The notes under the pieces: generated by a model | The model's database searches: none | What the model was told of the DNA's origin: nothing | What the model saw: the letters and a program-made list of their open reading frames with translations, nothing else | Assembly (NCBI RefSeq): GCF_910588665.1 | Contig: NZ_CAJUPR010000002.1 | Location: 66,031-130,030, forward strand | DNA from: an uncultured Brachyspira sp. | GTDB taxonomy: Bacteria > Spirochaetota > Brachyspiria > Brachyspirales > Brachyspiraceae | Direction: 5' to 3' | Length of the DNA stretch: 64,000 nucleotides | Position numbers and translations under genes: made by a program | Part shown: piece after piece, positions 1 through 9,202 of the stretch | Position numbering within the stretch: position 1 is the stretch's first letter | How the letters are laid out: each line of letters begins with the position of its first letter

Positions 1-11
1 ATATTATAATT

Positions 12-725
12 ATGAATAAAGATTTCAAAGAACAATTTGATAAAGTCAAGTATCTTCTTGCTCCTAATTTTGATTTGGATAAGCCATTCAGAGACAGGAA
101 GTTTAAGGATATAAAGCTTGATTTGCTTGATATAGGAGAAGTTAATTTATCAAGCGGAAAAATATTAGCCTGCGATCCTTTAGCATATTTATATGAAGAT
201 AAAATATCTCCTTTTATTCAAACTGTAAAATGCGGCAAATATAAAGTTTCTCTTCTTATTATAGAAGATGAGAATAGAATTGCTATGATTAAAGTTTCTT
301 TTTCGGATAATATACCTAAAATATACGAAATTGCTTTAACAGGCGGAGAAGATTTGTCTGAAATAGAAGAGGGCGATTTTTTCGGATATCCTGTTGATGC
401 TGGTATGGGCTGCGTATGCGATTATGAAACCGCTGAAAAATATTTGGATTATGAAAATAAACTTATAAAAGAAATGGGCGGCAATTTTAATAATAGATAT
501 GATGATCTGTTTGAAGATTTATTGGAGTCTAATGCCGAAAAAAATCCTAAATATCAGAGAAAATGCGGAGACTGGCTTAATTATAATATAGACGGAAGCG
601 ATTTAAATATAGTGATGTTTACAAGCGGTTACGGAGACGGATATTATCCTTCATATTTTGCTTATGATGAAAATAATGAAATATGTGCTTTCTACACTTT
701 ATTTATAGATTTGGAAGAGGAATAA
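12..725 (+). CDS. DUF4241 domain protein, function unknown
   Basis: A soluble acidic protein of 237 residues with no signal peptide or membrane segment. The middle resembles the DUF4241 family: an 'SGKILACDPLAYL' segment near residue 50, then 'ALTGGEDLSE' and 'GYPVDAGMGCVCD' near residues 108-137. No biochemical role is established for that family as far as I know. Only 11 bases precede the ATG and they hold neither a ribosome binding site nor an in-frame stop, so the true start could lie just outside the window, although the N-terminus reads like a natural one. It is followed by about 155 bases of AT-rich DNA and then, on the same strand, the RNA-repair gene; co-transcription is possible but not shown. 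Confidence 0.7.
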   Translation: MNKDFKEQFDKVKYLLAPNFDLDKPFRDRKFKDIKLDLLDIGEVNLSSGKILACDPLAYLYEDKISPFIQTVKCGKYKVSLLIIEDENRIAMIKVSFSDNIPKIYEIALTGGEDLSEIEEGDFFGYPVDAGMGCVCDYETAEKYLDYENKLIKEMGGNFNNRYDDLFEDLLESNAEKNPKYQRKCGDWLNYNIDGSDLNIVMFTSGYGDGYYPSYFAYDENNEICAFYTLFIDLEEE

Positions 726-881
726 TTTTATATATAAAACTGCATACATTCATCATTTTTATATAGAATTGATATTTTTTTAATTTTTTATATAAAGAAA
801 TTTATAAATCATATTATTTTCAAATTACATGTATAAAGGCATAGAAAATATTTTATAGTATGCATCTTAAAAGAGGATTAT

Positions 882-3155
882 ATGAAAGTATTAATAATAA
901 CCGTAGGAGCTCAGGGAAGCGGAAAAACTTATACTATAAAAAAATCAGATTTAGAGCATTACAGCATAAGCTCTGATAATTTAAGAATATTATATTCGGG
1001 GCTTTTTCCAGACGGAAATAACGGATTTTCTCTTTATCAAAAAGATAATTTTTATATTTGGAATAATTTAATATTAAGCATATTAGAAAACAGATTCAAA
1101 TTAGGACAATTTACCATATTGGACAGCACAGGACTTTTTAATCTAAGCGGCATTACTGAGCTTGCTAAAAAATACAGATACAGAATAGCGGCGGTTTTAT
1201 TTGATAATATAACGCTTAAAGAATGCATTGATAATGTGAGAAAAAGAGAGATAGGAGGCGGCATACCGAAGGAAGTTATAGAGGACTATTTTCTGCGTAT
1301 GAAAAATTTTAAATTGCAGGGCGCCAATATTTTTAAAGCTTCGGATTACGGCAGTGCTGAAACGGCTTTGCTTGAGGCTTGCAAATGGGATGATTTTTAT
1401 CTGAATGAAACCGAGTTTGAAAAATATAGCAATATAAAGGTAATACCAGACCTGCATGGAGAATATGATGTATTTAAAAAGTTTTTAGAAAAAGAAAATT
1501 ATTTTAAGAATAAAAAAACGGCTTATATATTTGCAGGCGATTTAACCGACAGGGGCGAAAAATCAAAAGAACTGCTTGATTATTTTTTATATAATGAAAT
1601 ACCGAATAATGTTTATTTTACTGAAGGCAATCATGATGTAGGCTTAAATTATTTTTCCAATGATATAAAATCTTTAAGCGGGGATTTTTATAAAACGACT
1701 TATAAAGAAATAAAAAAAGCTTTCAGCATAATTAAGAGCGGTATAGACGGTATTAAAGAAGAGGCATTAAATGAAAATGAACTTTCCGAATACAAAAAGA
1801 AAATAAGAAATTTTTATAAAAGATTCAGACTTTATTATTTTTTTACTTTTAAGGGAAGAAAATTTTTTATTAATCATTCAGGCATAGATAAAATGTATAA
1901 GCATACGCCTGCATCTATTTTAAATGGTATTGCAACTTACGGATATGACAGCGAAGATAATTATAAATCTTATATAGAAGTAGGAAACAGATTTAAAGAA
2001 AATCATTCGGACATTATTCAGATATTCGGGCATAGAAATATTCTTAAGGAGGATCTTGAGGATAATTTATGCAAGATAAATGATAATGCTTACTGCATAG
2101 AAAACTCTGTTGAATACGGAGGCGATTTAATAATTTTAAGCTTAATAGATTTATCAGTTGAAAGATATAAAAATGATAAAAAACCCGGCAATTTAAAAGA
2201 AAATAAAGAGCTTATTAGATTTAAATATTTTGATACGGTTTATTCCTGCAACTTTTCTGATAAGGTATTTTATAAAAGATTATGGAATGAGCAGACCATT
2301 AAAGCCAGAGGATTATACAGATATATTGATACCAATGAGGTGGCTGGAAGAAGCTATGATAAGTTTTTTAATTATGATGAGGTTGATAAAACTAAATTAA
2401 AAAGCATACAGAAAAATATAAAGTTTCCTGTAAATGTTTATAAAAAATACAACGGATATTTATTTTTGGTATTTTTAGATAAAACTAAAGATGAGTTAAT
2501 ATATGCAACTAAAAGCTCTGTTAATACTGAAATGACATCTTGGGGGGAAGAATTATTAACTAAAGAAAATAAAGCTTTTATAAAAGAATACTGCAGAAAG
2601 AATAATACTACTTTTGTATTTGAATGCATACATTTAAAAGATTCCGCACACCCTATAGTTTATGATAAATCTTTTTTAATTCTGCTTGATATAATTTACA
2701 ATGATGAGAATTTCAGAAAATTATCTTATGAAGAGCTTTCTATTAAAGAGATAATAAGCATGTTTGCAATAAAAGAGAGAATTGAAATATTTGAAAAACC
2801 TGAAGATAATATTTCAAAAGAAGATTATAATAAATATATATATAATATGCTTTATAAATATATTGATGATTTTTCTATAGATTATGAGGGAGTTGTATTT
2901 GAAGATGCAGAAGGTTTTATGTTAAAGGTAAAATGTCCTTTTTATATTATCAAAAAGGCTTTAAGGTCTGAGTCTATGCATTTAAATAGATTGTCTCATT
3001 CTTTGAATATACGGCATTCTAATTTATATGTTCAGTTTACAGGAAACAAAATATTCAATAGATATAAAAGAGAAAATAAATTAAAAGAATGGCGCAGCTT
3101 AACTTTAAAAGAAGTTTTGGAAAGCTATAATGAAGTTTTAAATGAATTAAAATAA
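882..3155 (+). CDS. Polynucleotide kinase-phosphatase-ligase (Pnkp-type RNA repair enzyme)
   Basis: Three enzyme modules can be read in order. Residues 1-170 form a P-loop kinase with Walker A GAQGSGKT at 9-16. Residues about 185-440 form a calcineurin-like metallophosphatase with D190-x-H192, GDLTDRG near 219 and GNHD near 250. Residues about 500-757 form a nucleotidyltransferase with the ligase lysine motif K522-Y-N-G, an 'FVFECIHL' motif-III-like strand, 'EGVVF' (motif IV) and 'LKVK' (motif V). This is the order of bacterial Pnkp, which heals and seals broken RNA ends; the last domain also looks like T4 Rnl1-type RNA ligases. Bacterial Pnkp usually works with the 3'-end methyltransferase Hen1, and no Hen1 is present here. 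The start has GAGG upstream. I infer RNA (probably tRNA) repair after nuclease attack. The domain calls are firm; the substrate is inferred. Confidence 0.85.
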   Translation: MKVLIITVGAQGSGKTYTIKKSDLEHYSISSDNLRILYSGLFPDGNNGFSLYQKDNFYIWNNLILSILENRFKLGQFTILDSTGLFNLSGITELAKKYRYRIAAVLFDNITLKECIDNVRKREIGGGIPKEVIEDYFLRMKNFKLQGANIFKASDYGSAETALLEACKWDDFYLNETEFEKYSNIKVIPDLHGEYDVFKKFLEKENYFKNKKTAYIFAGDLTDRGEKSKELLDYFLYNEIPNNVYFTEGNHDVGLNYFSNDIKSLSGDFYKTTYKEIKKAFSIIKSGIDGIKEEALNENELSEYKKKIRNFYKRFRLYYFFTFKGRKFFINHSGIDKMYKHTPASILNGIATYGYDSEDNYKSYIEVGNRFKENHSDIIQIFGHRNILKEDLEDNLCKINDNAYCIENSVEYGGDLIILSLIDLSVERYKNDKKPGNLKENKELIRFKYFDTVYSCNFSDKVFYKRLWNEQTIKARGLYRYIDTNEVAGRSYDKFFNYDEVDKTKLKSIQKNIKFPVNVYKKYNGYLFLVFLDKTKDELIYATKSSVNTEMTSWGEELLTKENKAFIKEYCRKNNTTFVFECIHLKDSAHPIVYDKSFLILLDIIYNDENFRKLSYEELSIKEIISMFAIKERIEIFEKPEDNISKEDYNKYIYNMLYKYIDDFSIDYEGVVFEDAEGFMLKVKCPFYIIKKALRSESMHLNRLSHSLNIRHSNLYVQFTGNKIFNRYKRENKLKEWRSLTLKEVLESYNEVLNELK

Positions 3156-3191
3156 TTTTATTTTTTATAATTATTAAAGAAGCGGCGGTAT

Positions 3192-5351
3192 ATGAATATA
3201 GATAATTTAAATACTATAATAATAGAACTTTTAAAATTAAGGGGAATAACTTCAAAAGAGGATATTTATGATTTCTTTTTTCAGGATATATATTCCTTAT
3301 CAAATCCGTTTAATATAAGAGATATTAATGTATTTATAGACAGAGTAAAAGAAGCTGTATATAATGATGAAAGGATATTAATATACGGAGATAAGGATGC
3401 GGACGGCATAACGGCGGCTTCAATAATATATAATACATTAAAAGCTGTAACAAAGAATGTTGATGCATTTGTGCCTAATCATACCACAGGATACGGACTT
3501 TCTAAAGCTGTTATAGAGGAGTATGCAAACTCAGGAGTAAGCCTTATTATTACAGTTGACTGCGGAATCTCAAATGCCGAAGAGGTGGAATTTGCGTGCG
3601 GGCTTTCAGTTGATATTATAGTAACGGATCATCATGATATACCTGAAATACTTCCTAATGCTTATGCCTTATTTAATCCTAAACTTTCCAATACTGGTTT
3701 TGCATCAAAAAACTTTTCAGGCTGCGCCGTTGCCTTTAAGCTTATGCAGGCATTTGTTTTTTCATATACTAAGCTTTACAATAAAGATATAGTGGTACTG
3801 GATTATGATATTGACAGATCTGAGAACAGATTAAAAAGAATAAGAGCGTTAAAATCTTATAATTTTGTTATAAACGGCGATGTATTCGGTTTTGAGCTTA
3901 TTAATGATGATAATTGCTATAAAACATTATACGCAGATTATTACGGTGAGTTTATGAGAGAAGAAGAGGTATTGGAGGAGCTTGCAAGCTATATGTTTGA
4001 AGGCGACAAAACAGTATTGGTTCTTACAGGAGGGGAGGATAGATTAAATAAGCTTCTGCATCTTTATGAGAAATATGATATATATTTGCCTGAGTATGAT
4101 AATGTATATGATATTCTTAAGCTCGGCATTAAGTACGGAAATATAAATATAAAAACGGTAAAAACTTTAGACGATTTTGCTTTGGCTCTTAATGTTAATA
4201 TTTACAGATATGAGAATACAGATTACAGAGATTTAATTATAAAGATGGAAATATTCAGAAGATTGTTTTATATAAGCCAAAAACAGCTTCATAACTATAT
4301 AAAAAAGAAATCCATACTTGTATTATTCGGAAGCGTTGCCGATGTTGTGCCTCTTATAGAAGAAAACAGGGCTTATGTAAAATGCGCTTTAAAAGAATTA
4401 GAAAAACCGAGCCATATAAGATATAATATTATGCTTGAAAGAATTAATTTATTAAATGTTAAAATAGACACTCATGCAATAAGCTGGCGTCTTGCTCCTT
4501 TTATTAATGCAGCTGGAAGAATGGGAAGCCCTGAAACTGCTTTAAAATTACTTACATGCGAAATGAGAGAGGAGGCTGTAAGCTTGTCCGAAGAGATTTA
4601 TAATATGAATGAAGCCAGAAAATCTTTAACAGAATCTAATTTCAGTATTGTAAATGAATATATAAAAATTAACGGCTGTTTGGATTGTCCTGTAATAGTT
4701 GTAAAAAGCAGAGATATAGAACAGGGACTTACAGGATTAATTGCGGGTAAGGTTTTAAACGAATACGGAAAAACGGCTGTTATTATGCATGAAACTAATG
4801 ACGGCATTTGTATAGGAAGCATAAGAAGCGGCAGGGAGGATAATGCCAGAGATATGCTTGAATATGCCGATATTTATTTAATTAAATTCGGAGGACATAA
4901 AAATGCAGCAGGATTTACTTTAAATACTGATAATTTTGATAAGTTCAAAAATAAAATTATAAAATATGCCTATTCCAGTAACTTTGCAACAGAAAAAGAC
5001 GGCAATGCTTTTGATATGGAGATTAATTTTAAGGATATAGATATAAGACTTGCAAGATCATTAGAATTGTTTGAGCCTTACGGATTCGGAAACGAAGAGC
5101 CTTTATTTTCATCTAAAAAAGCAACAGTAAATAATATAAATAAAATGCAGAAAAACGGAAAACTTCATTTAAGATTGGAGCTTATGCAGGACAATAAAAA
5201 AGTAAATGCCATTATCTGGAATAGCTGCGAAGATGAAGCAGACAGACTTTTGAACTGTAACTATATAGATATTATTTATAAACTGAGAGTAAACCGTTTT
5301 AACGGAAGCGAAGATGCAAGAATATATATAGAAAGCTATGAAATTTATTAA
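3192..5351 (+). CDS. recJ: RecJ-type DHH single-strand exonuclease with a large insert
   Basis: A DHH/DHHA1 phosphoesterase. Visible motifs are G66-D-K-D-A-D-G72 (motif I), VDCGISN near 118, the name motif D146-H-H-D149, 'SVADVVPL' at 381-388, and the DHHA1 signature GGHKNAAG from residue 567. RecJ degrades single-stranded DNA 5' to 3' in recombination and repair. At 719 residues it is well above the usual size of roughly 560-600. The excess lies between the DHH core and the ADVVP motif, about residues 192-370, a mixed, acidic, non-repetitive segment I do not recognise. Motif I has GDKDADG where GDYDADG is common. It lies 36 bases after the RNA-repair gene behind a purine-rich ribosome binding site, so the two may form one repair operon. 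Confidence 0.82.
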   Translation: MNIDNLNTIIIELLKLRGITSKEDIYDFFFQDIYSLSNPFNIRDINVFIDRVKEAVYNDERILIYGDKDADGITAASIIYNTLKAVTKNVDAFVPNHTTGYGLSKAVIEEYANSGVSLIITVDCGISNAEEVEFACGLSVDIIVTDHHDIPEILPNAYALFNPKLSNTGFASKNFSGCAVAFKLMQAFVFSYTKLYNKDIVVLDYDIDRSENRLKRIRALKSYNFVINGDVFGFELINDDNCYKTLYADYYGEFMREEEVLEELASYMFEGDKTVLVLTGGEDRLNKLLHLYEKYDIYLPEYDNVYDILKLGIKYGNINIKTVKTLDDFALALNVNIYRYENTDYRDLIIKMEIFRRLFYISQKQLHNYIKKKSILVLFGSVADVVPLIEENRAYVKCALKELEKPSHIRYNIMLERINLLNVKIDTHAISWRLAPFINAAGRMGSPETALKLLTCEMREEAVSLSEEIYNMNEARKSLTESNFSIVNEYIKINGCLDCPVIVVKSRDIEQGLTGLIAGKVLNEYGKTAVIMHETNDGICIGSIRSGREDNARDMLEYADIYLIKFGGHKNAAGFTLNTDNFDKFKNKIIKYAYSSNFATEKDGNAFDMEINFKDIDIRLARSLELFEPYGFGNEEPLFSSKKATVNNINKMQKNGKLHLRLELMQDNKKVNAIIWNSCEDEADRLLNCNYIDIIYKLRVNRFNGSEDARIYIESYEIY

Positions 5352-5388
5352 TTAATATAAATAAGCCATTTAAACCTTTCTATAATAT

Positions 5389-5424
5389 AAAAAAGAGCTT
5401 AAAAGCTTAAAAGCTTAAAAGCTC
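5389..5424 (-). terminator. Terminator of the vsp gene, built from AAAAGCTT repeats
   Basis: The plus strand reads GAGCTT, then AAAAGCTT units, ending AAGCTC. The ends pair as a six-base stem (5395-5400 with 5419-5424), and inner AAGCTT units can pair with each other. On the minus strand the stem is followed by six T residues (5389-5394), as expected for a factor-independent terminator of the leftward vsp gene. It may also serve recJ from the other side, but the T-run there is poor. Confidence 0.6.
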
Positions 5425-5454
5425 CTTAATCTTGTTAATTTTCTAAACTATTAA

Positions 5455-6510
5455 TTAAAGTGCAGGAAGATACCAAGTTATACCTGTAGTAGTTTCAAAA
5501 TGTACAGGAACATTTGAAGCATCTGCATTGCTGTTATTAACATCCATTTCGAAATAGAATTCAAGATCCTGAACAGGTCTTACATAAAGCTCTGTATAAG
5601 CACCCCAAGCTAATTTATGCGTGCTTGTACCGCTCACACCTTTTCTTTTTTGTGCTTGAACTGTATAACCTAAAGAAGGCTCAACATAAAGAGTTACTAT
5701 ATCGCTTGCTGCTGTGATTGCAAGTACAGGCTTAATAGTAACTTCATAAGGAGAAACATCATAAATATCTGTCTGCTTTTGACCTCCAGTTAAAGCTCCA
5801 CCATTATTTTCTGCTACATAATTTTTAAGAACTGTTCCTCTAAGAGCTGTATGATATTCCAATCTTAAATAAGGATTGATTGTTACATTTCCAACCTGAG
5901 TGTTCAAGAAATATAATCTTAACTGCAATCCTAATGCTTCATTAACTGATTTAGTACTTGCAACTTCACTTGTAGTGTTTCTATAGTAAACATAGAATCT
6001 TAAAGCATTGAAAGCATCTATGCCTGTATAGTATCTCAATTGAAGATTATCAAAAGCTACGCCTGTATATTTTGTGCCATTTTTATCTGAAGTAAGTACC
6101 TGTATAGGAGCAGCAATTCTTAAATTGTTATTTAAAGCATTTATCATAAGTACAGGAGTATGAACATACCTGTCTTTAGCTAAATAAGTAAAGTTATATC
6201 CCACACCTATGCCAAACATATCTGAAGTATATCCTAAGCCTGCTGATAATGTAGAGTTTAAGCTAGTACCTGCACCTGTATCGCTTAATATGCTTCCCCA
6301 ATTGCCTAAGTTTATGCCGTTAGCTCTGAAGCCTAGAGTACCTTTAATAGTTCCGTTTCCTAATACAAAACCTACTTGGTCCATTCTAGCTCTGAACATA
6401 TTGCCATGAACAAGAAAGTCAATCCAAGAATCACCTCTTCCGTACATACCAAATACAGAAGCGCTTGCTATAGTTAATAAAGCCATAGCTGTTAATAAAA
6501 CTTTTTTCAT
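5455..6510 (-). CDS. Variable surface protein (Vsp) family outer-membrane protein
   Basis: A 351-residue exported protein. The N-terminus is a typical signal peptide (MKKVLLTAMALLTIASASVFG), followed by alternating beta-strand-like segments and a C-terminus 'TTGITWYLPAL' consistent with a membrane barrel. The opening of the mature protein ('SWIDFLVHGNMFRARMDQVG', 'TIKGTLGFRANGINLG') matches the Brachyspira Vsp family, abundant surface proteins that are often found as several paralogues and are antigenically variable. Only one copy is present here. It is monocistronic: it has its own near-consensus promoter at 6584-6612, an AGGAG ribosome binding site and a terminator at 5389-5424. Its codon use looks highly expressed. 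The exact vsp letter cannot be given. Confidence 0.85.
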   Translation of the reverse strand: MKKVLLTAMALLTIASASVFGMYGRGDSWIDFLVHGNMFRARMDQVGFVLGNGTIKGTLGFRANGINLGNWGSILSDTGAGTSLNSTLSAGLGYTSDMFGIGVGYNFTYLAKDRYVHTPVLMINALNNNLRIAAPIQVLTSDKNGTKYTGVAFDNLQLRYYTGIDAFNALRFYVYYRNTTSEVASTKSVNEALGLQLRLYFLNTQVGNVTINPYLRLEYHTALRGTVLKNYVAENNGGALTGGQKQTDIYDVSPYEVTIKPVLAITAASDIVTLYVEPSLGYTVQAQKRKGVSGTSTHKLAWGAYTELYVRPVQDLEFYFEMDVNNSNADASNVPVHFETTTGITWYLPAL

Positions 6511-6583
6511 TTTATTTCTCCTAAAAAATTTTATATGTTAGGTTAGATATAGCTTCTGATATATGCATAACCATAACAATTTT

Positions 6584-6612
6584 ATTTTAGTAAATTTATA
6601 TAAAAATGTCAA
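6584..6612 (-). promoter_or_regulatory. Sigma-70-type promoter of the vsp gene
   Basis: On the minus strand, TTGACA (6607-6612) and TAAAAT (6584-6589) are separated by 17 bases. They lie about 75 bases upstream of the vsp ATG, which implies a 5' leader of roughly 65 bases. Confidence 0.75.
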
Positions 6613-6705
6613 CACTATAAATTATAAAAATTGTGAGCTTCTGGCATTTGCAAGAATGACAGAACCTTTAAGCGAACAATTTTTATTAGCAGGAATAAAA
6701 AATTA

Positions 6706-7176
6706 TTATTTTTCTATTTCTCTGATTAGATTAACCATTTCAATAGCAGCCATAGCTGAATCAAAACCTTTATTTCCTGCTTTGGTGCCTGCTCTTTCAA
6801 TAGCCTGTTCAATATTTTCAGTAGTAAGTACGCCAAACATTACAGGTATATCGGAGTCAAGAGAAACATTCGCTATGCCTTTTGATACTTCAGCGCAAAC
6901 ATAATCATAATGAGTTGTGGAGCCTCTTATAACTGCACCCAAACATATAACAGCATCATATTTTCCAGACTTAGCCATTTTTGAAGCTATAAGCGGAATT
7001 TCAAAAGCTCCGGGAACCCAAGCCATACTGATATTATCATCTTTAATACTATGACGATTCAAAGCGTCCAAAGCACCTGCCAAAAGCTTAGAGACAATGA
7101 ATTCATTGAATCTGGCGCATACTATGCCGATTTTAATTTCTTTCTCGCCAACGAGTTTTCCTTCAAAAGTTTTCAT
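6706..7176 (-). CDS. ribH: 6,7-dimethyl-8-ribityllumazine synthase
   Basis: Condenses 5-amino-6-ribitylamino-uracil with 3,4-dihydroxy-2-butanone 4-phosphate to make lumazine, the penultimate step of riboflavin synthesis. Family landmarks are 'IGIVCARFNEFIVSKLL', 'WVPGAFEIPL', 'ICLGAVIRGSTTHYDYV' with the catalytic His region, and 'PVMFGVLTTENIEQA'. I chose the ATG at 7176 because it follows AAAAAAGGA at good spacing; an in-frame TTG at 7200 lacks such a site. That gives 156 residues, the normal family length. It is the last gene of the ribD-ribE-ribBA-ribH operon, 98 bases after ribBA, and so presumably under the FMN riboswitch. Confidence 0.95.
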   Translation of the reverse strand: MKTFEGKLVGEKEIKIGIVCARFNEFIVSKLLAGALDALNRHSIKDDNISMAWVPGAFEIPLIASKMAKSGKYDAVICLGAVIRGSTTHYDYVCAEVSKGIANVSLDSDIPVMFGVLTTENIEQAIERAGTKAGNKGFDSAMAAIEMVNLIREIEK

Positions 7177-7274
7177 GTTATATCCTTTTTTTAAATTCAA
7201 TATAAAATTATTAGTTTAATATCTGCAATATTATTTATAATATTGTAAACTTACCATTTATTATTTTTAAATCT

Positions 7275-8474
7275 TCAGTCCAATATATGCCCCATACGCT
7301 CTTTTTTAGTCTTCAGATAAAAAGCATCATGCTCGGAAGCTTGAATCTGTATCGGAATTCTCTCCTTTATTTCCAAACCGTAATTATTTAAATACTTTAT
7401 TTTATCAGGATTATTTGTCATAATTTTTATGCTTTTAACTCCTAAGTTTTTAAGCATTTGATAAGCCTCATAATACTCACGCATATCATCCTTAAAACCC
7501 AAAGCTATATTTGCATCTACTGTATCAAGTCCGCTGTCCTGAAGTTCATAAGCTCTCAATTTATTTACAAGTCCTATTCCTCTTCCTTCCTGACGCATAT
7601 ACAGCATTATGCCTCTGCCCTCTTCAGCAATTTTTCTCATAGCATAATCATACTGTTCTCCGCAGTCGCATCTTTTAGAACCCAAAGCATCGCCTGTTAA
7701 ACATTCGGAATGCACTCGGCATAATACATCTTCCCCGCCTGTAATATCTCCCATTGTAAGAACAACATGATGCTGCTTAGTTATTTTATTTACAAAAGTC
7801 AGTATTTCAAACTCGCCGTATTTTGTAGGCATTTTTGCTTTAGCATAAAGCTCCATTAAATCTTCATTCTTTTTTCTGTAATCAATTAAATCGGAAACGG
7901 TTATCATTTTTAAATTATGTTTTTTAGCGAAATCGATTAAATCATCTCTTCTCATCATATCGCCGTCATCTCTCATAATCTCGCAGCATAAACCGCATTC
8001 CTTAAGTCCTGCAAGCCTCATCAAATCAACAGTAGCTTCTGTATGCCCCATTCTTACCAATACTCCGCCTTCCTTTGCAAGCAGCGGAAACATATGACCA
8101 GGGCGTCTGAAGTCCTCAGGTTTAGAGTTTTCATCTGACACTTTTAAAGCTGTAATAGATCTTTCAACTGCTGAAATTCCTGTAGCAGTGTCAATATGGT
8201 CTATAGATACAGTAAAAGCGGTTTCATGATTATCCGTATTTTTTGAAACCATTTGATTTAAACTCAGCTTATTTGTAATATCTCTGCTCATAGGCATGCA
8301 TATTAATCCTTTAGCATAAACCGCCATGAAGTTGATATTTTCCGCTGTGGCAAACTCTGCCGCACATATTAAATCTCCCTCATTTTCTCTATTCTCATCA
8401 TCGGAAACTACTATTATTTTTCCTTTTCTTAACTCCTCTAAAGCTTCTTCAATAGTGCTGTAAACATTTTCCAT
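7275..8474 (-). CDS. ribBA: Bifunctional 3,4-dihydroxybutanone-phosphate synthase / GTP cyclohydrolase II
   Basis: A two-domain enzyme feeding both branches of riboflavin synthesis. The RibB half spans about residues 1-200, with DDENRENEGD at 25-34 and 'MGHTEATVDL' near 143-152. The RibA half (about 205-399) has the zinc-binding pattern 'CLTGDALGSKRCDCGEQ', the 'RQEGRGIGLVNK' segment and 'IMTNNPDKIKYL' near the end. At 399 residues it is the usual size for the fused form, and both active sites look intact. It lies 60 bases downstream of ribE and 98 upstream of ribH in the riboswitch-led operon. Confidence 0.96.
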   Translation of the reverse strand: MENVYSTIEEALEELRKGKIIVVSDDENRENEGDLICAAEFATAENINFMAVYAKGLICMPMSRDITNKLSLNQMVSKNTDNHETAFTVSIDHIDTATGISAVERSITALKVSDENSKPEDFRRPGHMFPLLAKEGGVLVRMGHTEATVDLMRLAGLKECGLCCEIMRDDGDMMRRDDLIDFAKKHNLKMITVSDLIDYRKKNEDLMELYAKAKMPTKYGEFEILTFVNKITKQHHVVLTMGDITGGEDVLCRVHSECLTGDALGSKRCDCGEQYDYAMRKIAEEGRGIMLYMRQEGRGIGLVNKLRAYELQDSGLDTVDANIALGFKDDMREYYEAYQMLKNLGVKSIKIMTNNPDKIKYLNNYGLEIKERIPIQIQASEHDAFYLKTKKERMGHILD

Positions 8475-8534
8475 TTTTTAATGCTCCGTTTAATTTTTTA
8501 TTCAGATTTTTTCGGCAGTAAAAAACTGCAAATA

Positions 8535-9176
8535 TTAAAATCCGTTCTTAAGCAGGAATTCCATTGTTATACCCTGCTTTTTATCTATGTTATTATCTTC
8601 TTTAAATGTTAAAAGCCTCTCAACATATTTGCCTATAACATCATTTTCTATATTAACCTTATCGCCTTCTTTTTTGTAATAAAGTACAGTCTCTTTTAAT
8701 GTATGGGGAATAACAGCTATAGAAAAACTATTATTATCTAAGCCTGCAACCGTAAGGCTTATTCCGTCGACAGCCACAGATCCTTTCTCAACTATATACT
8801 TCATTAAATGATTAGGCGCCTCAATAGTGAGCAAAACGGCATTATCATCTTTTTTCATAGACTTAATGCTTCCCTCTCCGTCAATATGCCCGCTTACTAT
8901 ATGCCCTCCGAATCTTCCGCTTAAAGTCATAGCGCGTTCAAGATTAACCATGCTTCCGTTTTTTAAGCTTCCCAAATTAGTGCGGTTCAAAGTTTCCTGC
9001 GTAACATCGGCATTAAATATTTTATCGTCAAAAGAAGATACTGTTAAACATGCTCCATTAACGGCAACACTGTCTCCCAAATGCAAATCTTCAAATATTT
9101 TATTTGCTTTTACGGTTATGATTTTACTTTGCACAGATTTAATAATTCCTATTTCCTCAACTATACCTGTAAACAT
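8535..9176 (-). CDS. ribE: Riboflavin synthase, alpha chain
   Basis: Dismutates two molecules of ribityllumazine to riboflavin. The classic N-terminus MFTGIVEEIG is present, as are the two tandem lumazine-binding barrels: the first has 'VNGACLTV' and the second has 'VDGISLTV', with the linker 'GRFGGHIVSGHIDGEG'. The length of 213 residues is typical. It starts 26 bases after ribD and ends 60 bases before ribBA. No unusual feature is visible. Confidence 0.95.
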   Translation of the reverse strand: MFTGIVEEIGIIKSVQSKIITVKANKIFEDLHLGDSVAVNGACLTVSSFDDKIFNADVTQETLNRTNLGSLKNGSMVNLERAMTLSGRFGGHIVSGHIDGEGSIKSMKKDDNAVLLTIEAPNHLMKYIVEKGSVAVDGISLTVAGLDNNSFSIAVIPHTLKETVLYYKKEGDKVNIENDVIGKYVERLLTFKEDNNIDKKQGITMEFLLKNGF

Positions 9177-9202
9177 TATTAATATAATTCCTATAAAATA
9201 AT

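Noticed and set aside
5395..5424. A CRISPR-like or satellite array from repeated AAAAGCTT units
   Set aside because: Only three eight-base units without spacers, within a terminator hairpin.
6563..6904. A 113-codon plus-strand frame opposite ribH and its 3' flank
   Set aside because: Mostly antisense to the clear ribH gene, with no ribosome binding site and no family resemblance.
7458..7700. Plus-strand frame inside ribBA
   Set aside because: An antisense shadow of a strongly conserved enzyme gene.
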